DNA of 64,000 nt, taken from Perilla frutescens (Eukaryota > Streptophyta > Magnoliopsida > Lamiales > Lamiaceae). Positions 33,839-46,500 of this stretch are shown here, one piece after another; within the stretch, counting starts at the first letter, position 1, and every line of letters begins with the position of its first letter. Position numbers and translations under genes: made by a program. The stretch covers positions 35,158,501-35,222,500 of the forward strand of contig BRKX01000004.1 of assembly GCA_026008535.1 (NCBI GenBank). The letters run 5' to 3'. The notes beneath the pieces are model-generated. The model did not search any database, was not told where the DNA came from, and saw only the letters and a list, made by a program, of their open reading frames with translations.

Positions 33839-36730
33839 CTTAATTGAATCAGTATGCATGTCACTATAAGAGTAGTATTAGACTGTCATAAAAATACAAA
33901 GTTATCATTATTGCATTAGTATTTTTGGATATCTTCAATTTAATTGAATAAAAATTAAATGTGTTCTAAACAATAAAATATTTTTTTAAAGTATAGATAA
34001 TACCCCTGATGGAAGCAATATTGTACAAAGTGTAAGAATTAGTTACATGTATATATTGCATATGATATACATAATTTCAAATAAAATGTTAAAAAAGTTT
34101 CAAAAAATTGAGTGGGAATCAAAATATCTCTATAATTTTAAATAAAAAAACATAAAACCCATTAGAATTTCAAAACATAATAGCAGGATCGAAATGCATT
34201 TGTAATATCCAGCGAGTAAAAACTCTTCTAGAATATCTAGTGGACATAAATCTCTCTTGAACATATGTTATAATTTCCAAAGGGCATAATTCATGTTCTA
34301 GAATTTTCTTGAAATTTAGTATGTTAATACTGATTCAAATCTTATCACTTTATACATGTCGCTATAAGATCTGCACAGTTTTCTATATATATTGTGCATG
34401 ACACGTGTTTGCTTGTGGTGAAGGGTTTCAATGCCAAATTTATTGTAGGTTGCAAATTAGCTTTTGAAGAGCCTAGGAAGATAGGTTTTCGAGTAAGGAA
34501 CGTGTTGCAAAAAGAATTGGATCAATCGGATGAAAAACGAATGAGAACGAAATAAAACAATACAAGGGTGTTGGACTATTAAAAGTCACGAACCAAAGTT
34601 GCGACCACCTTCGTGGGTTGGAGCGAGGCTATTTTTCATTGTTCTAATCACGGTGTAATACCCCAGAATATTCATAACATTTTTAGGAATGTTCTAAATT
34701 TTTTTAGGAGTGTTCTAAATTTGAGCTAAAAAAAAGTAAAATAAATATTAGTCGCAACATTTAGTGTCTTTAAAAGGGAATATTTTTCATTAAACATCCA
34801 AATGGATCCTGCAACATGCGTTTTAGGGCCATTTGGATGGGAAATAACCCAAAGAATCCACCCGAATTCTCGGATTTTAAATCTTAGGTGAAATGAACTT
34901 CCGACAACAATAAATGTGAGAAAGTGTTTTATGAATAGTAATTTTTGATCTATTTTAAAAAGAATCTTTCTACATTTGCACATCAAACAACATAATCGGC
35001 TCACCGTTTTGGGTTGGTTCAATAGCAATTATGCCATCGAATCCGTCGGAATTTTCAGATCTCAGGTACGAGCCCAAATGAATTCACAGCGTCAATAAAA
35101 GTAATAAAGTGTTTTTTGAATAGTGTTTTAGAAAAAGTAATAGTGTTCAAAATAACTTTATTAGATATTTATATTTGGAAATTTTATACCTTCCAGAGAG
35201 CCAACTTTTCTATACATATGAGGGGTTCTTTGGATTTATTTCTTCACAGTTCCCTCTCTTCTCTCATTCTAAAGTTTGTGTTAACGAACAAAAACTCAAG
35301 TCATGACGAGTGTTAACAAACCTAGTTAAATAGTAGATTGAGTAGGAGCGCATGGAGGAGAGAGTTGTCACTGCCGTCTCTGACCATCAGCACCACCGCC
35401 ACGTCGTCGTCGAAAATTGGTGTCGCCGTAGCCAAGCGGCTCATCTCGATCCATTTCTCATTCTTTAAAGTTGAATTTTTAATATTTTGTATATTTTAAA
35501 TATCTACATTTCATATGTTGAAGTTGTTGTGTCCGGTGATCGAAAGCCGACCAAAAAGGAGGAAAAAAATAAGAGATGACGCCAATCAATATCAATTTTT
35601 GGCCATTTCTGGTCATCAAATCGAAAAATTGAACACTAAAGTTGCTCCAAATTATGTTTCTATTTGACTACCAAGTTTTGTAATTTTCTGATGCGTTTTG
35701 ATAAAAGATAATCATTTTAATTAGGCGGCTATTTTTATAGCTGCAGCATGTGATTTTCAGAAAATTTAAAAATGATATACTTTAATTAACATATGTGTGG
35801 GGTCATGCCTGAATATTTTTCATAATTTTCTAATAAGTATAAAGTTTCGTGGTGTAGATTTGGTAAAAATAGAGTATAATGGCAAGTGACGGAGTATGGC
35901 CTCTGCCCAATGGTTTGAGTTGGATCACACCCTTTTAATGTCTGAATTTAATTTCCTAAATGGTCAAATTGATTTGAAAATCCTGGAGTTGCGCATTCTT
36001 AGTCGGAATATAATTAAAGTGAATGAAGCTCCAATTAAATTAAAATTAAATTTTGAAAATTAGAGTAATAGTCCTAAGAGAAGTTATTGCCTTATAGGAC
36101 CTACAAAGCCAACAAGAAGAGCTAAATGATGCGTATCAAGAAGATCGAGAAGTTTGATCATCTGAGTTGATCTAAACGAGGTGGGTTTATTTTCAAAATC
36201 TATATATATATATATATATATGTTTAATTTATTGACTCATAAGTGTGCTAGTCATAGTTAGAATATCCAAATAAAATATTTGATGATTTATTTGCTTCAA
36301 GCCTCTGTTATAGTAATATTATTATACTATTGTATAAATTAATGAACATAGATTATGCTCTTTCTTAATTAATAAGATTTTAGACTATGTTTTATCATAA
36401 TTAACTAGTATAGACTATGCCTTGTCATACGTAAAGTTTATGATTTAAAAGTTAAAAGAGAATAGTTTAAAAGTTAAGAGTTTAAAGTTTATTGTTTATA
36501 GGTTAAGGTTAGAGTTTATTATTTAGGGTCTAAAAGTCATAATTTAAAGTTACAGTAAGTAAATGTTTACAGTGCATAAATTATACTTATGTATAATGAA
36601 TTATAGTTTTTAGCTTGTGCTTTTTCATAATGGACTTAAGATATAGATTAAACTCCGCTTTAATAATTAGAGATTATAAACATGCCTCAACATAATAAAT
36701 TGTAGTTTATATATATGTCATACGTTGGTA
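33839..36730. other. Intergenic AT-rich DNA, no gene identified
   Basis: Nothing convincing. Short non-AT patches at 34400-34660 and 35340-35450 show no recognisable protein. 34850-35130 has two weakly similar ~80-bp segments ending in AAAGTGTTTT.TGAATAGT. (AT)n at 36203-36222; 36430-36560 is a run of degenerate AAAAGTTAAGAGTTTAAAGTT-like units. Confidence 0.45.
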
Positions 36731-36999
36731 TGAAGGGTTAAAAAACTAAAGAAAAGATATCCGTAATGATAGAAAGCATAATTGAGCTAAGTATGCTAGA
36801 ATAATTAAAGGATAATGTATAATAGTAGAGTAGTAAACATATGGAGAGAAAAGTATGTAATAGTGTATTATTCACAATAAGGGAGCTCCCATATATATAG
36901 GGAGAGAAACTAGGGTTACAGATAATTATGTTAAATCTATTCCTAATATAGACACACGTATACAAGGAAACATAATAATATAATAATATTCTATAACAC
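36731..36999 (-). repeat. 3' LTR fragment of a Copia remnant
   Basis: On minus, TGTTATAGAATATT starts at 36999 just after a polypurine tract AGGGGGAG (37008-37001). It is followed by LTR-like sequence with TATATATGGGAGCTCCC. The outer end is not resolved. Confidence 0.5.
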
Positions 37000-37008
37000 T
37001 CCCCCTAA

Positions 37009-37530
37009 AGCTGGAGCATATATATCAATCATGTCCAGCTTTGTACAAATTAAAGTTCAGAGGAACGCTTTTCCCCCGAATGTTTTTTTGAAGATATCTG
37101 CAATCTGATTGGACAAAGAAGTGAATGAAGTAGCAATCATCTGGTTCATGACACAATCACGAATAAAGTGGCAATCAACTTCTATATGTTTAGTCCTCTC
37201 ATAAAAAACTAGATTATTTGCAATGTAAATAGCTGCTTGATTATCACAGTGCATAAGTAAAGTTTCATTGTAAGTGAACCCTAATTCTTCAAGAAGATTC
37301 TTCACTCCAATCATCTCGGTAGTAGTGCATGCCATAGCTCTATGCTCAGTCTCGACAGAAGATCTAGCAAAAATGTGTTGTTTCTTATTTCACCATGTAA
37401 CTAGATTTCTACGCGGATAAGTGTAGTAGCCAGATGTAGATTGTCTGTCAGTCTTTGAACCAGCATAATCAACATCAGAATATCCTTCAATTTTAAGATG
37501 ATCATTTTTCTTAAACGGCAACTATTTCCT
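37009..37530 (-). pseudogene. Copia RNase H remnant
   Basis: Minus strand from ~37530: a decayed GYSDVDYAGS segment, STSGYYTYP, then (37335-37057) MACTTTEMIGVKNLLEELGF, MHCDNQAAIYIANN, FYERTKHIEVDCHFIRD and QIADIFKK. These are the standard Copia RNase H / C-terminal landmarks. Stops and changes are present (about 37390). Only the 3' end of an element of a different Copia lineage from elements A and B. Confidence 0.8.
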
Positions 37531-37603
37531 TGGGTACTTTTTTTGTAGTGTAATTATAAGACCTTAAAATCGTAAAACAGTTACAAGATGTATTAACCTA
37601 AAA

Positions 37604-37852
37604 CAGAAAAAATTTCACTTTTGGTCCCATAGGACACACTACTCTCCCCTTTTGGTCCCATCGATGTCGATCATGGTCCTTTTTCAAAAAAAATCGCTCA
37701 CTTTTAGTCCCATAGGTTGGACAACATCAATTTTCGTCCCTCGATTTTTAACGGAACTTAAGTGAAGTGACGGAGGGCTTCGCACGTGAGTCACATGCAC
37801 CACTTTTGGGACCAAAATAGATACTATGAGACCAAAAGTGAAATTTTTTCTG
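37604..37852. mobile_element. 249-bp MITE with TTTGGTCCC ends
   Basis: 29-bp terminal inverted repeats, CAGAAAAAATTTCACTTTTG / CAAAAGTGAAATTTTTTCTG, with one internal mismatch beyond. The interior repeats GGTCCCAT. Related to the edges of the 30122-32220 element. Confidence 0.8.
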
Positions 37853-37983
37853 AAATAGAAATCTTAAAATACAATCAGTTATGAACGATTTTTGAGCCAA
37901 AAATATGATCAAATGTTAGATTTGTAAAAAGAGGGTACTTTTTGTTAATTTTTTTTTAAAATTGGGTTATTTTAAAAAAAAAA

Positions 37984-38095
37984 CACTACAATAAAACCGC
38001 GATTTAACGACGGATTATATTCCGTCGTTACGGATTATAAATTTGATGATGAAATACGGAGTGAAACACAAGAAAGTGTAACAGGAAATTTCAAG
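37984..38095. mobile_element. CACTA-like end joined to a MITE end
   Basis: CACTACAATAAAACCGCG with CGACGGATTATATTCCGTCG resembles a CACTA terminus (37984-38035). The next ~55 bp (GAAATACGGAGTGAAACAC...) resembles the right arm of the 10241 MITE family. Small broken pieces 380 bp upstream of the LRR gene. Confidence 0.4.
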
Positions 38096-38472
38096 CCCCT
38101 ATTTATATATAGTTAAATGCTAAAATTTTCAAATAACTATATTCTTTATTATTAATTATGTTATCTTAATCGATATGAAAAAAAATATAACATAGTATAT
38201 ATGGAATTAGATAATGTTTTATTTCGACGCTAAGAACATGATTAATATAATTAATGCACTGATAGTAACCTTAAAATATATATTTGATTTGTTTCAGCGT
38301 CCTTTATTTAAACGCTACCCATTCCTGGCCGGCATTGACTATACTCACAAAGAGTTTCACAGTTTCCTTCGAATGCTCTTCCCTTTTCCCATAACCACCT
38401 TATATTATAATCATGTTTTGTATATGTATATATATAATAGATAGCGGTAGCTAACAATCTTCAAATTAAAGC

Positions 38473-39112
38473 ATGATGGAGAAATCTTCCCAATATTTCG
38501 TCGTTGCATTCCTCCTACTAGTTCATTATCTCATGAATAATAGCTTTGGCACCACTGCAAATCGAAATATCAACACCGATCTTTCTTCCCTTATTGTCTT
38601 GAAATCCCAATTAACATCAGATCCTCAAAATATCTTGATGAAAAATTGGAGCAGTGAAGCTGTTGTATGTAGTTGGGTGGGAGTTACTTGTGATTCTCGT
38701 TACAATAGGGTGACTGAATTGAACATATCGTTCATGGGAGTTGTAGGTACCATTCCACCAGAAATCGGAAATCTTTCTTTTCTTGTTTCTTTAGATATGA
38801 ATGACAACTCTTTTCACGGTCGTATCCCCACATCCATCTTCAGCATGCCATCGTTGGAAGTTTTGTCGTTACGAAATAACAGTTTATCAAGCACTCTGCC
38901 AAATGATATGTGCAACCGCGGCCTTCACAAACTCAAAAGGCTTGATATCTCTTACAATAACTTGTATGGAGACATGCCATTTAGTTTGGGCATGTGTTCA
39001 CAACTTGAATTTCTTTCCTTGTACGACAACAACTTTACTGGACACGTGCCCAGAGAAATTGGGAACATGACACTGCTTCAGAGATTAGACCTTGGCGCCA
39101 ATAATTTCACTG
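38473..39112 (+). CDS. RLP exon 1: signal peptide, LRRNT and first LRRs
   Basis: ATG at 38473 (MMEKSSQYFVVAFLLLVHYL, signal peptide). The N-terminal cap follows, with LSSLIVLKSQLTSDPQN and CSWVGVTCDSRYNRV, then about five and a half LRRs (GTIPPEIGNLSFLVSLDMND ... GHVPREIGNMTLLQRLDLGA). The donor ACTG|GTAATT ends it at 39112; reading on gives an immediate stop (TAG at 39118), supporting the splice site. The style (IPPEIGNLSFL) is that of LRR-XII receptor kinases. A second ATG follows the first directly. Confidence 0.85.
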
Positions 39113-40466
39113 GTAATTAGATCTTTACCTCTGGCTGACTTCTAAATTTTCCCAATTTCTTGCTTTTGATAAGTCAATAAATTAGTTTAATTTATAATGT
39201 TTTTCAATTTTTGTTTTTAATGTGCTTTGAACTCCATTAACTACTAAAAAAAAATATTGCATAAACATCTTCTGCACAGTACACCGATTCAAAAATGTTA
39301 TATATATAGAGATTTGATATGCCGGGCGACAATTTTGAGCGACTCACGTGAGCGCCGTGCCACATCATCAAAATTGATTTTTAAGTTTTATTCACGCATC
39401 ATCGCTTCTTCTTCCATCGCTCCTTTCTCTCCATTGCTTGATGTTCACCACAACTTCTCACTCCTGCAAATTCTATTACTTTGTTGTCTTCAATCATAGA
39501 CGAAGATTCAAATAATTTATTTTTTCTTCATACCCATAGAGAACGACCCAGATCAAATTCAGCGCCCTTCCACAACAACGATTGTTTTTTTTCATGCGTT
39601 GTTTGTTGCTCGCTGCTCTGGTCTCTCTCCATGACACTGTTCACTTCTTCCCATGCTCTGCAAATTTTAATTTCTTCTCATATCTATTCACAATTCTCTA
39701 TTTCGTAAAGAAAAAAATTCTACAATTTGTTCGAATTCCAAATCTCAGATTTCTTCTCATACCTATTCACGAGTCTCAGATTATGTGTTTTTTTTTGTGC
39801 CACGCGTGAAATTTTGATCCCTTATTTATCAATTTGGTCGAATTCCATTCACAATGATACCTTTTTTATGCAGACACCAAAAATTTGATATAAGAATTCC
39901 TTGAATCTTTAATTCGGATTTAATTTCATGGAAGAAAGGTAGAAAAAGAAGATAAAGAGTGGGAAGATATACTGCTCTGCATTCAATTGCAAGTGGATTT
40001 AACTTGGAAGTGGTGTTGGTGAAGAGTTCAATATTGATTTTTTTTTCTCTCTCCTAAATTAACTTAGACAAAGGAAACAAAGCAGATGTTTTACTTTAAT
40101 TTCAAGTGGGTTAAATGTTTAGGGAAAATGAAGAGCAGTAACGCAAGAAAGGATATTTCGTCTCTGATTTTTTCTTGTGCGAAATTGAACTGATTTTTTT
40201 TGTTTAGAAAAAAGAGAAAGCTTCATAAATGGCAGAAACAAAAATTCAGAATAGAATTGGCTTTGAGGGAAGAGGGGCGATGCAGAGAAATAAAGAAAAC
40301 AGAATAGAATTGGATTAGAGGGATAACGCTAAGAAAGAAAGAAAGAATTCAGAATTGGTGCAAGAGAGTTAGAGAGAAACGAATGTAAAGGGGATAAAGA
40401 ATCAATTTTGCTGATGTGGCATGGCCCTCACGAGAGTCGCTCAAAAATGTCGCTCGGCATATCGAA

Positions 40467-40511
<45 letters not shown>

Positions 40512-43500
40512 CTCTGGTTCATTATCAGTTTGAATTTTCTTGTACGTAGTTTTGATTCCATTTTTATTGTTTTTAATTCATTTTATGGACAAGATAAACT
40601 ATCGGATTGCACTCTTATACTATTGTTCTATCTATTTATACTATCGGATTGCACTCCTACACAATTGAGTTTATTGTTATTTATGTTTTTAATTTATTTA
40701 TTTTGTATTTTATCATATTGTCTATTTTATATAAGTTTGTTATTTTGTGTTGTTACAATTTTCAATAATAATAATAGTTTATCTTAATTCTAGTTAATTA
40801 TATTATATTTATTTATTAAAGAAAAAGAAAAATAAGATATAATGTTGTGGTTGGGTATTTGGCGTATTTGTTGATAAACTATCAAATTGTATGTGGTTGG
40901 GTTGTTGGGTTGAATATCTGCGACATGGAAGAAAGATAAATTAATTAAATATTGAGGTTGTTTGTCCGATTACGGTGTTTGCCCGATTGCTCAAAATGGT
41001 AGTCTTAGGAATCCACGAAAACACAACAAATTAACTTGAAAAAAAAAGGTTATGCTGACTATGCTAAATTTTGTTGATGAGGATTAAGGACACATCTTTC
41101 TTGACAATTGATTGGTTTCTCTCTGACAATGTGCAATTCAATGAATTTCCAGGATCCTTACCAAAAGAAATTGGGAACATGACGACCATTCTTGCATTGT
41201 ACCTGGACAGCAATTCTTTAACTGGTATGTTGAGCCTCTTTCAAATGGAGAATAATCCGAATTAGTAGATTCTTTTTATAAAATGGAGCAATACTTTTGT
41301 GTAGTGTCAAATTATATAGATTTGTTTGTTGTTGGGATAACTGCTTAATAAATGATGAATATTTTGGAATGAAATCCTCTATTGCATTTTTTGTGTTATA
41401 TTTCTTATTGCATTTTTAGTTTTTTTCATTTTCTTTCTTTAATTTCAATTGATTGTGTCTTTATTTAATTTTACACTAGCTATTTATAGTTCATCCTACC
41501 GAATTAAGGTGTATTATATTTTTTTAGTATTTAATTTTTTTATTATTAATTGATTATTTGAAAAAAATTAAATGCTAAACAATATAATAAACCCTAATTG
41601 GGTAGGGTGAACCCTAAATTGGAAGTGTAAAATTAATCTAAAGTATAAGAAATTGAAAATCGAAGAACAAGAATGAAAAAGAACTACCATCTTCAAATAA
41701 AGTATTTTCTACGGTAGCACCATGAATAGTGCATAGCAAAGCAGCAAAAATCAAGTGTGCTATAGAGAATACAACACATAAATTGCAATAGAAGATTTCA
41801 CGTGATGAATTTCGCCATATTTGTAAATACAGTATCATCTTTAAAACAATATAACATGGTTTCTCTAAAAAAAATTACATTTTTATCTAGTTTTTTGTAT
41901 AAAAAATTGGGGGATTAATTGTTGTTGTAATTTTATCTGGTTAATTTTTGAGTTTCAACTGAAGAAACTATCATGATAAATCATGAATTCCAATACAAAA
42001 ATTCAATAATCTATTTTTTGAATTAAAAATTGGAAGAAGAAATTGGTGTAGTTCTAATTTGATTCAATTAATTTTTCAGTTTAAGAAACAGTCATAAATT
42101 GTTTGAGGGTGCAATTTACAATGAAAATGCTAATTAATTAGATGGTGGTGAAATGCCCACTATTCTTTATTTTTTATTTTTATTTTTTAGAGCACATTGT
42201 GCAAAAATAGTGTAATTTAACTGTACAAGTTGACAATTACCGCCAATGATCTCAAATAAAAAACAAATCCTTATAAATTACATATATAATCTCTATGTAC
42301 GTAAAGTAATTTAAACGCACAATAGTGATTTGTCTACTTTATGGCTATAATTTTCTTTAATTTTGAAGTACAATTATAGTCGTACATTATTATTAATGTA
42401 CATATTTGATCGATTTATGCAAAGTCTGATTGTGGGTTCCAACAAGTTTACAGGCCCTTTACCCGCCACTATTTTCAGCATGTCATCCTTGAAATATTTG
42501 GACTTCGCCTCCAATCAATTTACCGGACCATTATCAAGAGATATTGGAAATATGACAGCCCTACGCAGAATAGGCCTTGAATTCAACAGTTTTAGTGGTA
42601 TGATTCCATCCCTCAACTATTTTGTTAACATCAACTGTTTTCTATTTTGTGTTCTAATTTTGGATTATTCTATTCTCTTTTTCATTTATATTTTATAACA
42701 TTATCGCATTTAATACTGGGTTAATAACGATTAAATAAATGAAATTTGGCAAAATTTACAATTTAATAACACACGAACTTTGAAATGTCATAATTAAAAC
42801 ACAATCTTATATTTTTATTTTTAATTTATATATTTAATTGTAATTAACACTTTAGTATTCCAAAGTTTATGTATTTGTTTGTTGTGGTAACTTAGTTAGT
42901 GATTTACGAGTTGAATCAATCATGACTAAAAGATTATTAGTTCAGAGCAATTGAGCCCCATCGCATAAGGTTACGATTATCTAGTTTGGTTTGCCATTTT
43001 TGTGCATTTCATAGGTAACTATTGCACACTAGCTAGTAGTGCACACTTGATAGCCGCCAATCTATAATTACAATACTAATAGCATATATATCATGAATTA
43101 TGCTTCCTAATCAAACTGAGACAATTTCATGCATGATTTCATCACAATCTGGCCTACAGGTAATATTCCAAAAGAGATTGGTCTGCTTACTAATTTCGAG
43201 CGGTTGAGCATGTGTTGCAATAAATTTAGTGGATCACTGCCAAGAGAAATTGGGAATTTGACAAACATGTTTATGTTGTTACTTCACAACAATGCTTTAA
43301 GTGGTATAACTCTTCACCCTTTGTCTCTTCCATTATCTTCAAACTTTATAAATTGTGTTTATTGCTAATATATATATATTATTCATGGGATGAGATCTTA
43401 TGTTGCACTTTTTCTACTATTGCATTTCTTCTAGTATATACTCTATCTTTTTCAGTTTTTAATTTTTTTCGATTTTAATTTCTTATATTTTAGTTGAATT

Positions 43501-46500
43501 TTAAACTTGATATTTAGGGTTCATCTTACCTAATTAAGATGCATTATAATTTTTGCTATTTAATTTTTAGTTTTTAGTTATTAATTAATTATTTTAAAAA
43601 TTAAATGCTAAAAAATTATAGTGAACCCTAATTGGTACGATGAACCCTAAATAATGAGTATATAATAAACTAAAACGCAATAAATTGAAATCGAAGAAAA
43701 TAATGAAAAAAGAATTAAATATTCAATAGGGAATGCAATATAAAAGGTGCAATAAATGATTTGGTTTGGTATGTTCATTAAGTCGCTCAATTGTTCCTCA
43801 ACTTTCTCATGCTTTCACATTTCCCTTTTAGGAATACTTAATCAAAGGATATTAAATGTAAAAAAAAAGTTAGTAATATTGAAAGGTAGTGAGGACTAAG
43901 GACCAATTAAATTTGTAAATTTTAGTATGTGTTAGGAATTTCAATCATGTATAAAAGTCTAATTAAATTTTATTAATATTATTTTTAGAGGAGCACTTAT
44001 GTGCACCACTTGTATATACGACACTATATCCGACAGGCGCGTGGCTGCCACCCGCGAGGCGCGTGGAGCTCACGCGCCTGTCAGTTTTTTTTTTTTTTTT
44101 TGCAATTTTGTTTGTTTTTTTTCCCAACAAAATTTATACCATAAAATAAAATTAATGAACACTAAAATTAAAGTGGATTGATATAATTTGTTTAAAATAA
44201 ATATAAAATTGTACCTTAAAATGAAATTAATAAATCCTAAAAAAACACAAAATAAAACCCTAAACCCCCCCCCCCCCCCCCCAAATACCTTAAAAACACA
44301 AAATAAAACCCTAAAACCCTAAAAACACCCCCCCCCCCCCCAAAAAAAAAAAACACAAAATAAACCCCTAAAAGCACCCCAGAAAAAACCCTAAAACACA
44401 AAAAATAAACCCCTAAAAACACCCGCAAAAACCCCTAAAATAAGTGGTAGACCTCTTACTATTTAATGATACAAGTGATACTTTTTGAATTTTTAGTGAT
44501 ACTTTTTAATGTTATTGTTGATACTGATTTTATCAGAATTTTTTTTTACGGGTTGACCCGCGAATTTGACCCGTCCGTCTGAAATAAGCCTTATATGCAC
44601 ATTGTGCATGTAAGTATTTACCTTATTTGTATTGTTTACACGATAGGTTGCTAACATATATATATGATTAATATTGTTACATGATAATCAAGTTGAGCTT
44701 TCAAAAATTATCATAATCTCGTAGGTCATATTCCAGAGGAGATTGGCCGTCTTGTTAATTTAGTGGAGGTGCAGCTGGAAAACAACCTTCTAATCAATGG
44801 ATCATTACCGAAAGAAATTGGGAATATGACAGCCCTTACCTACTTACTGCTTAACAATAATGAATTAAGCGGTATGATATTTTGTCCCTTCACTCTTTCA
44901 TTATTAATTCCACTAGAAACTTGCATAACGTGATTCAATTGTATTTGTTTTCTTTTTAAATTTGCTTTCCCATAATATATAAAATATATATAAAAAAAAC
45001 ACAAATTTACATGATAGTGTGACAATAACAAATTAACAATAGTAGTAGTTTAACCATTTAATATAATAGAAGTTTTGATACAAGATTAACAACATATAGT
45101 TGTCAAGTTTCCCTTAACTAACCCATCAAAGAATGTGTCCTTTTTCTAAATCTTCCCTTCTGAAAATTGGAAATTTACTTCTTGTCTTTTTGGTAACCGG
45201 TGAGCACTAATCCCAATAAACCTCATGCGTAACTTAATTTATAGATTAAATAAATCTTACAATTCCAGTCCCTTGCGATACCAGTAGCAGAGTCGTGTAA
45301 ATTTGGATCAAAAGTATTAAATTCAATTCTCACCATCAATACCACTAGGTGTAACGCTCATACCTAATTTTTCAAGTTAAGTATGAGTCTGTCACCCACA
45401 CAACATGAGTCTGTCATACCCAGTTTACTTATGCAACTTGATAGCAGTTGTGGATTACAATCAACATAAAAAAATTACAATTTCAACAATTACAACAATA
45501 ATAATTTATATTTAAAAAATGTACATTAATTATTATTTGGAGTCTCGATTAAGCTTTGTTCGAGTTTGCTCGATAGAAACAAAAATAATTGATTTTTATT
45601 TATACATTTCAGGCAAACACATGATTGTTCTGGAATAAAACTTTTGAAACTTGACATAAAATAATTGAATAAAAAAATCCCATTGATTCTTCGACCTGGC
45701 TCATCGTCTACGAGTCCGAGCACTCTTATAATTTATATATAACTTTTAAGACGTTGTGCAGACACTTATTTATTTTTCAAAAAACAAATTAATGGTTAAA
45801 GAAAAAAATATAAATTTAGAATGCACAATTTTGGAAATGATTATTATTACAAAATATCCCCAAATAAATTATTCATAAAACACTGAAAACTTAAATTATT
45901 GGCGCTGCAAAAAAAAATAAAATTCTATGATATGTAATAAATTTTATTAATTTATTTTCTAGAAATACTTTTTAGGTGTAAAGTCAAAATTGATCATTTA
46001 ATTATTACCGTATGAGCATTTTGGTCTTAGTAGATTGGCTCACGTTAATGTCGTCCATTTCTTTAGGGAGCACCGGAAGGTTCAATTTGATACCTTCAAA
46101 ATTATTATGGAATCAATTTGAAAAAAAAAAAAAACAAGGACCAAAATGCTCTCGGCAAATAGTTAATTAAATGAGAAAAATTGATCTTATTCCTTTTTTA
46201 AAATATATAAAAAATATACATTTATTCAATGTTAATGTTGTGGTATCGCCCAGCTGGGGTTTACACCACTTGTTTTCCTACCCCTTGCAGTTCCTAGACA
46301 CTAGCTACTCAAGTAGCTTGAACCAAAAATACTATTACAGCAGATTGCAAGAACAAGAAAAACGATAGAAGCTAAACTAGGGTTTCCTCAAGAGGCTGTT
46401 GCTTCGTCTGCCTCAGAGATAAAAGGCCGGGAGGGCTTTCAAGGTTCCTCACAGGCTTAATCGGGTCCAAATCTGTAGAGCGATCAAACACCAAGTTAGA

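Noticed and set aside
44237..44428. ORF of 63 codons on minus
   Set aside because: Gly/Phe-rich translation of poly-C and CCCTAAA repeats.
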